A DNA stretch of 20,672 bases from a virus. The stretch covers positions 1 to 20,672 of the IMG/VR virus record IMGVR_UViG_3300037847_002674; one strand, written 5' to 3'. Below, piece by piece: positions 7,019 through 14,121 of this stretch (its first letter is position 1; every line of letters starts with the position of its first letter). A program made the translations under genes and the position numbers. The notes under the pieces are model-generated. The model saw only the letters and a list, made by a program, of their open reading frames with translations, was not told the origin of the DNA and made no database searches.

Positions 7019-8931
7019 TATCTTCTACCATCAGGTTGTATATCAAATCTAAATTGACCAAATCTCCAGCTTTCATTTGTGCTATCATTTTCTATTTTTA
7101 CAGCAGCTAATCTAGCTCTTGCTCTTGTGTCAACTTTATCTGTAGTTGACGTTACTGTAAAGGGGCCAAGTGGTGATCCCTGTTGTATATTAGCTGGATA
7201 ATCTCTTAATTCTAAAGTAACTTTACAGTTACCATTTAAATATTTAAAGTCAGGTATAAACCTTCTTACTTTTATAAAGTATTCACCATCACCCTGTGCG
7301 TCTAAATCAAAGTCACCTGATTTAATAAATGCAGATATAGCATTTGTTGTTCCATTAGCTAAAACTTCATTTGTACCTTTTTCATGATCAAAAACTCTTG
7401 AGGCACCATTTGATACTCCTTGAACTGTAGGGGTGTTTGGAGCAAGACTAGCTGTAAATTCAGTTGCTATAGGATCTGCAAATACATGGCTATCCTCATA
7501 CGTTGTTCTTGCTAAAGTTCCAGTAGTCCATGTTTGTTCAGCATAATTGTAAGTAACTACTCGATCTACATAGCTTGAACTTGCGCTTGCATAAAACCAT
7601 GATATCTCAGAAAATAAACTATTGTGAGATCCACATGTAAGCTCAGAACCGTTTGCAAAATTAAAACCTGGCGTATTATTATTTGTTTGAAATACAAAAT
7701 CTTCTACAAGTGAACCAAGTGATTTAACAGTTCCATCGAATACAAAAAACCCACCTGAATCTGACATCCAATAAACTGCACCATTTGCATAAACAATAGC
7801 GTGTTGACCGACACACCCACAGTTAGATCCCACTTGTCTTATACTAAATGTAAAAGGTGGCCCAACAAATTGCATTAAATAAGCTGAAGTATCAGTTAAA
7901 ATAAGAATATAATCTTTTGCTTTTGCTGCGCCTACAATTTTAGTACCACTATCAATTCTAAAAGACCCTGCTGTATTTGTGGATGTCGCTGTATAATCTG
8001 TCAGTGATTCCTGATCCGAGAATCTTATAAACATTTTATCTTGTGTGGTAGGCGACCCTATTGTTGTTTCTGTACCTAAAATAATTAAGTGTCTGTCTCT
8101 ATCTGAGACCATACTCATTACAGATCTTGTAGGAGCATTTGTTACTATTGTTGCTCTGTTAGCAACACCTGAGTTTGGATCCCAAGAAAATGTTTCACCA
8201 TTTTTAATAGTTGCTATTAACAATTCCCCATAATTATCTAATGACCATGAACCAGGATCTAGTATTGCATTTGATGTTGTTCTTGCAGTACCCCATGTAG
8301 AAGCACCATATAACCCTGTTCCCCATCCATATCCGTAGGCTTGTTGTAATGGACCTACTTTGTAATAAGGTTTTGAATCAAGTGTACCGTCGTTAGTGGC
8401 TCCTGTCCCTGTTTCTGCCGATGGCATTAATATTGTGAATGTAGTACTAGTAGGTGCTAATTGAACCTCAAACAATACATCATCAAAGTCTGTTGCTGTA
8501 TATGCAGTTTGTCCAGCTGTGAAGGATCCAGCATTTTCAAATGTAAGTATGTCACCTGGTTCGAGGCCGTGGTTCGTGGGACTTGTAATTGTAACCGTTC
8601 TAGAACCGGTCGTGGTTGTAATATCACATCCTGTTTTTGCTAAGGATGGATTAAAAGGTGTGATGTCATGATAGTCATCGCCATCATAAACATACAAAAT
8701 TTTGTTTGTGCCAAAAGCAATGTACCTTCTGCCATCTAGATCAGCCCAACTGTGCGACGCTCTTGCTGCGCCTATTAATTGTTTGTCCATAATCTCAGAC
8801 CAACCACCGATCTTTTCAGGCATAGCATATCTGAATCTAACAAAGTCACCATCTACCCATTGGTTTTCAGCTCCTGAAGCAGAAGCTTGTTTATTAAATC
8901 CAGGTGCAAATTGTACTTTTGTTAATGGCAT
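7018..8931 (-). CDS. P22 gp10-like tail hub / packaged-DNA stabilisation protein, 637 aa
   Basis: This is a large beta-rich protein of the podovirus tail tube or plug type. It opens MPLTKVQFAPGFNKQASASG, followed by WVDGDFVRFRYAMPEKIGGW, a start I recall from many marine phages. Repeated blade-like strands follow (RRYIAFGTNKILYVYDGDDY, RHLIILGTET, DYILILTDTSAYLMQFVG, GAVYWMSDSGGFFVFDG), as expected for a beta-propeller. The segment SNCGCVGQHAIVYANGAVYW corresponds to the region of P22 gp10 around its central blades; this alignment is from memory. An upstream in-frame ATG at 8949 would add six residues, but the internal ATG fits the family start and shortens overlap with the previous gene to 10 bases. 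It separates the oxygenase cassette from the glycosyltransferases. Confidence 0.75.
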   Translation of the reverse strand: MPLTKVQFAPGFNKQASASGAENQWVDGDFVRFRYAMPEKIGGWSEIMDKQLIGAARASHSWADLDGRRYIAFGTNKILYVYDGDDYHDITPFNPSLAKTGCDITTTTGSRTVTITSPTNHGLEPGDILTFENAGSFTAGQTAYTATDFDDVLFEVQLAPTSTTFTILMPSAETGTGATNDGTLDSKPYYKVGPLQQAYGYGWGTGLYGASTWGTARTTSNAILDPGSWSLDNYGELLIATIKNGETFSWDPNSGVANRATIVTNAPTRSVMSMVSDRDRHLIILGTETTIGSPTTQDKMFIRFSDQESLTDYTATSTNTAGSFRIDSGTKIVGAAKAKDYILILTDTSAYLMQFVGPPFTFSIRQVGSNCGCVGQHAIVYANGAVYWMSDSGGFFVFDGTVKSLGSLVEDFVFQTNNNTPGFNFANGSELTCGSHNSLFSEISWFYASASSSYVDRVVTYNYAEQTWTTGTLARTTYEDSHVFADPIATEFTASLAPNTPTVQGVSNGASRVFDHEKGTNEVLANGTTNAISAFIKSGDFDLDAQGDGEYFIKVRRFIPDFKYLNGNCKVTLELRDYPANIQQGSPLGPFTVTSTTDKVDTRARARLAAVKIENDSTNESWRFGQFRFDIQPDGRR

Positions 8932-9260
8932 GGCAGTATTATACACCATTCTAGCTTAGACGCCAATTCCTCTATATTTACCACACGTTTAGAGTTTTCT
9001 TTTAAATATTGATGAAGTTCTTCAACATCAACAATAATAAACTGATCCTTTAAATCATATACTATTTTATCTGCTTTGGTTTTAAATGAACCACCTTTGG
9101 CTTGATTCTTTAATGGACGTAAATCAAATTTAAATTTTTGGTTATGTAAAATTCCTTCTATATCCCAAAGTTCTCTTTTTTTCTGATTAGGGGTAGCTTC
9201 TTTTGTAATAATTAATAACTTTTTAAAATCATTTAATGACATATGTAGAATAAGGCTCAT
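8922..9260 (-). CDS. Unknown protein closing the oxygenase cassette, 112 aa
   Basis: I do not recognise a family. Visible features are an N-terminal helix (LNDFKKLLIITKEATPNQKK), ELWDIEGILHNQKFKFDLRP, a Lys/Gly segment KGGSFKTKADKIVYDL and KDQFIIVDVEELHQYLKE with alternating hydrophobics, then a final helix and WCIILP. The mix of basic loop and beta-alpha units could be a small nucleotide- or nucleic-acid-binding fold, but no motif proves it. An alternative ATG at 9242 would remove six residues and shorten the overlap with the upstream oxygenase gene from 32 to 14 bases. Its AT-rich composition matches the oxygenase genes, so it probably belongs to their cassette. Confidence 0.6.
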   Translation of the reverse strand: MSLILHMSLNDFKKLLIITKEATPNQKKRELWDIEGILHNQKFKFDLRPLKNQAKGGSFKTKADKIVYDLKDQFIIVDVEELHQYLKENSKRVVNIEELASKLEWCIILPCH

Positions 9261-9867
9261 TGCCTACTTTTCCCGTGAGAAAATAATTAGCTCCAAATAC
9301 AATTCTATTTTCGTCATGTTCATTAGGAGTTGTACCATGCCTAAGATCACCAGGAAAAATAACTACATCTCCTTGTTGAGGTTGAATAGTCCATTGACTA
9401 GAATTGTGTTCATTATATTTTTTTATATCATATTCAAAGTAAAAAGATTCTTCAATTGCAGACCGATCTACGTAAAATGTTAAAGCTCCACTTTTTATTC
9501 TAGCATAAAATACAACACTAAATAAACAATTAGGATGTCGATGTTCATGGTGGCTACGTCCTTTTGTACAAAGAGATATCCAATCGTTAACTCTAATTAA
9601 TTTATTAGTTATACCTAAAGCATTTTTTGCATAAGTATCTGACATTTTATCTATAAATTTTTTTACAGGTTCTAAAAATTTATCTTTAAACACATGAGTA
9701 TTATTACTTACTAAAGCACCTTTGGTTCCTTGTTTAGTAGTTTGTTTGCAATATTGTTTTTTAATTAATTTGTTTATAAATTCATCTGATAAACTAAAAT
9801 TTGTTTTATAGATCTTTATAGGAATTGCTTTTAAATTTAAAGAATATGTGTTTTTTATTTCCACCAT
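9229..9867 (-). CDS. 2OG-Fe(II) oxygenase-like protein of the TIGR02466 / 2OG-FeII_Oxy_5 type, 212 aa
   Basis: The double-stranded beta-helix core is visible from VNDWISLCTKGRSHHEHRHP to the C-terminus. The metal site follows the histidine-rich variant known for this family: His107-Glu-His109-Arg-His111 then PNCLFSVVFYA, where classical enzymes have HxD. The distal histidine is His177 in FPGDLRHGTTPNE, and Arg188 (ENRIVFGANYF) is the likely 2OG carboxylate binder. SGALTFYVDR forms the usual strand between them. It should hydroxylate an unknown substrate using O2 and 2-oxoglutarate. It is the last oxygenase of the cassette; its ATG overlaps the preceding oxygenase gene by 13 bases. The exact iron ligands cannot be settled by eye. 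Confidence 0.8.
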   Translation of the reverse strand: MVEIKNTYSLNLKAIPIKIYKTNFSLSDEFINKLIKKQYCKQTTKQGTKGALVSNNTHVFKDKFLEPVKKFIDKMSDTYAKNALGITNKLIRVNDWISLCTKGRSHHEHRHPNCLFSVVFYARIKSGALTFYVDRSAIEESFYFEYDIKKYNEHNSSQWTIQPQQGDVVIFPGDLRHGTTPNEHDENRIVFGANYFLTGKVGNEPYSTYVIK

Positions 9868-10391
9868 GGGCCTGTCTCAAAAATAGTACATGATATTCTT
9901 TCACCTTTAGTAACAGGAGTTACTTTATGTAAAAAATAAGATGGAAATATTATCATACTACCTGGTTGATCAAACTCTTTCACATGATATGGTTTACCAT
10001 CAAATAGTTTAAATACTCCTCCTTCATAAGGTTTTTCAGATAAATTAATTAATGTAGTCAATTTTAAAGTAAAATTTTGAGAATAAGGTTCTGCATCTAC
10101 GTGCCATTTGTATTGACCGCGATTAGAAGCTCTGTATTTATTTTGAATAACATCGTCATAAATATTATCATAAATATCAAAACCAAATACTTTTCTATTT
10201 ATCCATCTAATTGATTGTTTAATGTCTTTTATTTTTTGAATTTTACTATAAGCTGTTTGAGTAGCTACTGACGATTTTACAGTAGGTGCTTGTTTATAAA
10301 ATGGCTGAGGAGTTTTATCAAACTCTTTATTAATCTTTTTAATTTGAGTTTTAGTTAAATAATCGTTCACATAATAGTAAGTAAATTTCAT
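9855..10391 (-). CDS. 2OG-Fe(II) oxygenase, PKHD/PiuC-like, 178 aa
   Basis: A classical set of residues is present: His97-Val-Asp99 (YKWHVDAEPY), distal His155 (SYFLHKVTPV) and Arg165 (TKGERISCTIF) for 2-oxoglutarate. KLTTLINLSE and PYEGGVFKLF are the strands of the jelly-roll core, and PGSMIIFPS precedes the distal histidine. This is the prolyl/lysyl-hydroxylase-like (P4Hc, PKHD) pattern, so a hydroxylated protein or small molecule is expected. The ATG at 10391 shares a base with the previous stop (TAATG), which I prefer to a TTG start 15 bases upstream. Its C-terminal 35 residues resemble those of the first oxygenase in the cassette, suggesting paralogy. Confidence 0.87.
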   Translation of the reverse strand: MKFTYYYVNDYLTKTQIKKINKEFDKTPQPFYKQAPTVKSSVATQTAYSKIQKIKDIKQSIRWINRKVFGFDIYDNIYDDVIQNKYRASNRGQYKWHVDAEPYSQNFTLKLTTLINLSEKPYEGGVFKLFDGKPYHVKEFDQPGSMIIFPSYFLHKVTPVTKGERISCTIFETGPWWK

Positions 10392-10915
10392 TAAAAATAG
10401 TTCCAATTTATGTTTATTCTTGCATTTTGGTTTGTAGTAGATGTGCTTGAATGAGGTTTAGAAGCATCAAATAATAATAATCTATTTTCCACTGAATCTA
10501 TTTTAGTATCATCATCTAAAATAGTAGCTCCATCACAGGTATTAATAGAAAATAAAGCTGCTTTGTGTGGAAAGTTATAATCAATATGTGCTTTATGTTT
10601 TAATAACTTTGATGTAATTGGATATAAATTACATTTTATTCTTAATAGTGCTCTAGGATTTATTTTATCTATTAAAGGAAAAAGGATATCAAAATGTTTT
10701 GATTTTATAAAATGTGATCCTTCATAAAACATGTGGGTAAAATAACAAGATTTATCTTTTCTTTCAAATTCATTTATGTTTGGTTCGTAATGCCACGGAA
10801 AATCTGCATGCAGAATAGCATGTTTTAAATCTAAAAATTGGTGTCTTGGTAAGAAGTCATCTATTACTGTATACTTATCTTTAGCTAAAGCTATTTGTTT
10901 CTTTTTTTTATACAT
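10391..10915 (-). CDS. 2OG-Fe(II) oxygenase-like protein, 174 aa
   Basis: The core motif is His110-Ile-Asp112 (KHKAHIDYNFPHKAALFSIN), followed by the short strand GATILDDDTKI, SVENRLLLFDASKPHSS with distal His155, and Arg166 in ARININWNYF at the very end. The N-terminal half (YTVIDDFLPRHQFLDLKHAI, PWHYEP) is the substrate-shaping lid usual for such enzymes, and resembles phage proteins with a PWxY motif. The catalytic triad and the 2OG-binding arginine are all in place, so activity is likely; the substrate is unknown. It starts 4 bases after the previous stop and is coupled to the next oxygenase by TAATG. Confidence 0.82.
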   Translation of the reverse strand: MYKKKKQIALAKDKYTVIDDFLPRHQFLDLKHAILHADFPWHYEPNINEFERKDKSCYFTHMFYEGSHFIKSKHFDILFPLIDKINPRALLRIKCNLYPITSKLLKHKAHIDYNFPHKAALFSINTCDGATILDDDTKIDSVENRLLLFDASKPHSSTSTTNQNARININWNYF

Positions 10916-10919
10916 GTAT

Positions 10920-11486
10920 TCACACCCCTAAACGTTTCCACCAACCAGTTAAGATATATTTATTTTGTTTTTTAGGAGGATAGCCTTTGTGAGTATGAGT
11001 CCAGGTTGCAGGCCAAATTAGAGTTAATCCTTTCTTAGGTTTTATCTTTAACTTTTGATCCCAGAAAGCTGTCTCTCCCCCACTATTTACCGTGTTTAAA
11101 TAAGTCATAAAAACCAAATGTCTTTTATAAGTGGTTCTACTTCCACTATTTTCATTATGCCATATGTGATAACCCTCATTAGGTTTATATCTTTGTATCT
11201 TTGGCCATAATTCTAAATCCCAAGACTCTTGGCCTATGTCACAATATTTATATTTTTTTTTATATTTATTTAAACATTTTACTAGTTCAGAAATATATTC
11301 ATCCCATAAAGTTGTTTCTTGCTGTCTAAATATTACCTCTGTAGTTTCTTTTAGTTTAGGATCATACACATCATCGTTGCCCTGAAAAAAAGTGCCTCTA
11401 TATTTTGTATTATTATTTTCAAAATAATTTATTAACTCGTCACACAAGTTTTTATCTATGTAGCTTTTACCAATAAAGTCAGTCAT
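10920..11486 (-). CDS. 2OG-Fe(II) oxygenase-like protein with HxE-type metal motif, 188 aa
   Basis: The core reads IQRYKPNEGYHIWHNENSGS. His110-Asn-Glu112 takes the place of HxD, so the carboxylate ligand is probably glutamate. RHLVFMTYLNTVNSGGETAF and KIKPKKGLTLIWPATWTHTH (His164, His166) complete the jelly roll, and Lys176 in NKYILTGWWK is a candidate 2OG binder in place of arginine. From memory, this YHxWHxE...THTHxG...KYILTGW pattern defines a recognisable group in cyanophages and marine bacteria with no proven substrate. It overlaps the preceding oxygenase gene by 8 bases. Because glutamate versions of the triad can be active or altered, chemistry is less certain than for its neighbours. 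Confidence 0.82.
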   Translation of the reverse strand: MTDFIGKSYIDKNLCDELINYFENNNTKYRGTFFQGNDDVYDPKLKETTEVIFRQQETTLWDEYISELVKCLNKYKKKYKYCDIGQESWDLELWPKIQRYKPNEGYHIWHNENSGSRTTYKRHLVFMTYLNTVNSGGETAFWDQKLKIKPKKGLTLIWPATWTHTHKGYPPKKQNKYILTGWWKRLGV

Positions 11487-12081
11487 TTATTCTAAAATCA
11501 AAGTTAACAACAGTTCTATAAGTAGATTCTACAGGTGAATTACCTGCGTGATATCTATCTCCATCAAAATAAAAAGCAGATCCTTTTTTAGGAGTGTTCT
11601 TTTTAGCTATAGTAAGTTTAGTTTTGTCATAAAAATTTGGATAATCTTTATTATGTTTTTCTTTAAACATAATAGTATCTCCGTCTGAATCATGTAAATA
11701 GTATATTAATGACTTATATTTATCTAAGTCTGCAAGGTCTACATGTGGATAATTATATTTTTTTAAAGTATGTCCTTTACAATAAAATGTACGTCTAATT
11801 CTAACTCTAAGTATTTCTGTAATTTTTACTTTTTCTTTTTCTGCAAAAGCGTCAAGAATAATTTTAAATCTCTCAAAGAAATCTGAGTTAGCTCCTTTGG
11901 GTTGAAAATACAAAGTATGAATCCACCCGTATGTTTCAGTGATATTTTTATGTTTTATAAATTTTTCGTTTCTGTCATAGATTACATTTCCATAAAAAAA
12001 CCATGGAAACTCATCACTGTTGACTATGTTTTCTAAATAATCTTGTTGTTGTACAGATAATAAATTTTTAATTAATTTCAT
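11479..12081 (-). CDS. 2OG-Fe(II) oxygenase-like protein, 200 aa
   Basis: His113-Val-Asp115 (YPHVDLADLDKYKSLIYYL), distal His178 (SAFYFDGDRYHAGNSP) and Arg189 (STYRTVVNFDF) form a full iron and 2-oxoglutarate site. DGDTIMFKEKH is the intervening strand. The N-terminal domain contains SDEFPWFFYGNVIYD and YGWIHTLYF, of the same general type as the PWHYEP element of the 174-aa oxygenase, so these two may form one subfamily. It overlaps both neighbours (14 bases upstream, 8 downstream). Soluble and cytoplasmic; substrate unknown. From memory, similar proteins occur in T4-like cyanophages next to structural genes. Confidence 0.83.
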   Translation of the reverse strand: MKLIKNLLSVQQQDYLENIVNSDEFPWFFYGNVIYDRNEKFIKHKNITETYGWIHTLYFQPKGANSDFFERFKIILDAFAEKEKVKITEILRVRIRRTFYCKGHTLKKYNYPHVDLADLDKYKSLIYYLHDSDGDTIMFKEKHNKDYPNFYDKTKLTIAKKNTPKKGSAFYFDGDRYHAGNSPVESTYRTVVNFDFRIND

Positions 12082-12691
12082 GAAATTTCCTTTTTTTCTC
12101 AGTAGCAGAATTAGGTAATCCTAAATGCTTTCTTGAGTCATAAAGAGTATCCGCACTTGATAGAGTGTAATGTAAAAATAATTGACCACATATTTGACCT
12201 TTAAATTGTTCTCTCCAGTGTGGTAATTCTGTACCTTGATATAAAACTGCATCCCCAGGTTTTAAAGTAATATCTGTTTTAATTCCCTTTTTATCTAACA
12301 AAAATATAGGCCATTTATCACCGCCTAAATTAATTGTTAAAGAAACAGCGCATGCTTTCCTATCTCTGTGTTTACGCAAATCATCTCCTTTTTTGTAAAG
12401 TCTTGCATAACTATAGCTTTCTGTAAGTTTTAATTTAGTTTCTTTTTCTACTTTCTTTTTTAAAAAAGCTATAAGATTATCCATAGCTGCATCTCCATAA
12501 ATAGCAAATGTATTTGGACACATAGAATCACCTTTTCCTCCCCAATCTAAATTATAAGGAGATATTAAGTTCATATCCATCATGGTGTTAAATACTTTCT
12601 TTTTTAATTGTAAATATGAATATAGAAAATCAGCAAGTTGCTTATCTATTATTTGTTTTTGAATACAATAACCTCTATCTTTAAAAGACAT
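12068..12691 (-). CDS. 2OG-Fe(II) oxygenase-like protein, 207 aa
   Basis: The core is YARLYKKGDDLRKHRDRKAC with His108-Arg-Asp110, then AVSLTINLGGDKWPIFLLDK, ITLKPGDAVLYQGTELPHWR with distal His158, and GQICGQLFLHYT. The usual arginine about ten residues after the distal histidine is replaced by the GQICGQ stretch, so 2OG binding must use another residue (Arg160 or Lys164 are nearby). This layout (KHxDRxxC...W-PI...PGDxVLYxGxELxHWRE) is familiar from memory as a distinct phage/marine group. It overlaps the sulfotransferase gene by 11 bases and the next oxygenase by 14. The C-terminal 30 residues are Lys/Arg-rich and probably unstructured. Confidence 0.8.
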   Translation of the reverse strand: MSFKDRGYCIQKQIIDKQLADFLYSYLQLKKKVFNTMMDMNLISPYNLDWGGKGDSMCPNTFAIYGDAAMDNLIAFLKKKVEKETKLKLTESYSYARLYKKGDDLRKHRDRKACAVSLTINLGGDKWPIFLLDKKGIKTDITLKPGDAVLYQGTELPHWREQFKGQICGQLFLHYTLSSADTLYDSRKHLGLPNSATEKKRKFHEIN

Positions 12692-13442
12692 CTAAATCTT
12701 TGCACCTTTTAATAATGTGTTGAGGTAATAGGTTTTTACTTTTTAATTTTCTTGGTTTACCTAAAGTTAATTTATGTAAAGGAATTTCTGGGCCACCTAC
12801 ATCTCTAAATATTTCATCGTTATATTTGACACCATTATTTTCAAATTGTCCATTCACTGTGTAATTAACTTTGCTGTATTTTAAATTTAAATATTTAAAC
12901 ACTTTTTTAATTTCTTTTTCAGGGTTTTTTATTAAGTTTTTATAATGTATTACAATATAATCTAATTTATTTTCTTTAAGGTATTTACATGCTGCAACAA
13001 CTTTTCCCAATGATCCTGAAATACTCAACTTTTCAGCTGCAAAGTGTTCTATGTTTCTTCTTTCTTTAGGAATAAGAGATACAAATGAATTTAAACATTC
13101 ATGTAAAGGTCTGTATAAAATTATATGTTTTTGTTTATTAGGAGCTATTGTGTCTAATAAAATTTGATTGCCTTGTGTGCCCCAAGGACCTCTAATTAAA
13201 ATATTGTTTTGTTTCCAATGTTCAAAATAATTATCAAATATTTTTTTGTACATATTATCAAAAGATTGTTCGTCAGGAAAATTGTGAAAGTTTTCACCAG
13301 CTTTAATTCTATATAATTGGAGCAAGACATCAGGTAAAACAGAATTACCTGTCACTGCTATGTCTTTATGTTTATTAACTAAGTATCCAAAAAGAGTATT
13401 ACCCGCTCTTGGCATACCATTAAAAAAAATATAATTTTTCAT
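12681..13442 (-). CDS. PAPS-dependent sulfotransferase, 253 aa
   Basis: This enzyme should transfer sulfate from PAPS to a hydroxyl or amine of an unknown acceptor. The N-terminal strand and 5'-phosphosulfate loop are FFNGMPRAGNTLFGYL (residues 6-21). The 3'-phosphate site is IILYRPLHECLNSFVSL with Arg111 and Ser119. IVIHYKNLIKNPEKEIKKVF (from about 173) is the usual following helix, and a basic C-terminus closes the protein. I chose the ATG at 13442 because it overlaps the preceding oxygenase stop as ATGA with a GGAAGG ribosome site upstream; an open GTG 24 bases earlier is less likely. No signal peptide or membrane anchor is seen, so it acts in the cytoplasm. It is the only non-oxygenase enzyme recognised in the cassette. 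Confidence 0.87.
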   Translation of the reverse strand: MKNYIFFNGMPRAGNTLFGYLVNKHKDIAVTGNSVLPDVLLQLYRIKAGENFHNFPDEQSFDNMYKKIFDNYFEHWKQNNILIRGPWGTQGNQILLDTIAPNKQKHIILYRPLHECLNSFVSLIPKERRNIEHFAAEKLSISGSLGKVVAACKYLKENKLDYIVIHYKNLIKNPEKEIKKVFKYLNLKYSKVNYTVNGQFENNGVKYNDEIFRDVGGPEIPLHKLTLGKPRKLKSKNLLPQHIIKRCKDLDVF

Positions 13443-14068
13443 TTGAAAGGCCTTCCTAAGCACCACATAACTAAAGAATATCTTGTGCCTTTAGTAACAG
13501 GTGATACAGCGTGAAACTGAAAAGACGGAAAAACAACTAAAGACCCTTGTCTTTTTAGTTCTTTGGCTGTTAATTGAGTTATTTTAGTAGGGTCTTTTTT
13601 ATGATCTAAAAATTTTAATTCTCCTCCTTTATATTCAGAGGAGTCATTTAAAGAAACTGTTACAGATAATTTTCTAATTTTACCATGGATATTTGGACTA
13701 GAGGGATCATCATATGGTTGAACACCACAATCTTGATGAAAACCATAAAATTGATTTTTTTTATAAATAGTGAATTGTATGTTTTCTGCCTTATCTATTT
13801 CAAAATTCCAACCTGCATTTTTATTAGCAGTGTTTACAAAAGGAATAACAGTATCAAAAATCCATTGATCTTTTAACCAAACAATGTTTGAATTCCTAAG
13901 TTTTTTTAAATCTTTTGATTGTTTTTTGGTAAGTTTTTTTCGAGTATCAATTGCAAAAGTACCGCCCCTTCTTTCGTCTTTTTTAGCTAATGCATGTTGT
14001 ATAACGTCATTACAAAACGATTTAGGCAATGCTTTTTCAAAATACCAATATTTATACTGCAAATTCAT
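13439..14068 (-). CDS. 2OG-Fe(II) oxygenase, PKHD/PiuC-like, 209 aa
   Basis: The first gene of the cassette has the full hydroxylase site: His111-Gln-Asp113 (YGFHQDCGVQPYD), distal His186 (FPSFQFHAVSPVTKG) and Arg196 (RYSLVMW). LSVTVSLNDSSEYKGGELKF is the paired strand region of the jelly roll and QGSLVVFPS the strand before the distal histidine. This matches the prolyl-4-hydroxylase-like, PKHD-type branch (PiuC-like). The N-terminal KYWYFEKALPKSFCNDVIQ helix is typical of the same proteins. It follows the 136-aa gene after a 53-base space that may hold a promoter, and its stop overlaps the sulfotransferase start. Confidence 0.9.
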   Translation of the reverse strand: MNLQYKYWYFEKALPKSFCNDVIQHALAKKDERRGGTFAIDTRKKLTKKQSKDLKKLRNSNIVWLKDQWIFDTVIPFVNTANKNAGWNFEIDKAENIQFTIYKKNQFYGFHQDCGVQPYDDPSSPNIHGKIRKLSVTVSLNDSSEYKGGELKFLDHKKDPTKITQLTAKELKRQGSLVVFPSFQFHAVSPVTKGTRYSLVMWCLGRPFK

Positions 14069-14078
14069 GTTTTATCTC

Positions 14079-14107
14079 TGTATATAATAACTAGATCAAT
14101 CGATCAA
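14079..14107 (-). promoter_or_regulatory. Weak promoter candidate and TTGATC direct repeat before the cassette
   Basis: The 53-base gap 14069-14121 holds, on the minus strand, TTGATC (14107-14102), a 17-base spacer and TATACA (14084-14079), each a 4/6 match. A second TTGATC at 14099-14094 makes a direct repeat with two bases between copies, which could be an operator. Initiation would fall only a few bases before the ATG at 14068, nearly leaderless, which weakens the promoter reading. A T-rich run follows the upstream stop, but I see no stable hairpin before it. Confidence 0.25.
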
Positions 14108-14121
14108 GCTAAAAGAAAAAA

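Larger units (their letters stand above)
8922..14068 (-). other. Oxygenase-sulfotransferase cassette within the tail module
   Basis: Nine consecutive genes lie here: seven 2-oxoglutarate/Fe(II) oxygenase-like genes, one sulfotransferase and one unknown. They overlap or abut (1-32 bases; the largest gap is 4 bases). They are flanked on both sides by virion structural genes, the adhesin group upstream and the gp10-like hub downstream. GC content by hand count is 15-25% in five sampled 60-base lines of the cassette, against 27-37% in sampled lines of the hub and glycosyltransferase genes and 35-57% in the adhesin and upstream structural genes. Confidence 0.8.

Noticed and set aside
10389-10406. 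TTG start at 10406 for the 178-aa oxygenase
   Set aside because: The ATG in TAATG at 10391 is the pattern repeated across the window and fits the protein's first strand.
13439-13466. GTG start at 13466 for the sulfotransferase
   Set aside because: It would place eight extra residues before the first strand; the ATG at 13442 has ATGA coupling and a GGAAGG site.
8922-14068. DNA-base hypermodification by TET/JBP-like oxygenases and glycosyltransferases
   Set aside because: The oxygenases look like P4H/PKHD or small-molecule types, not TET/JBP, and no nucleotide-modifying partner is visible in the window. It cannot be fully excluded without the rest of the genome.
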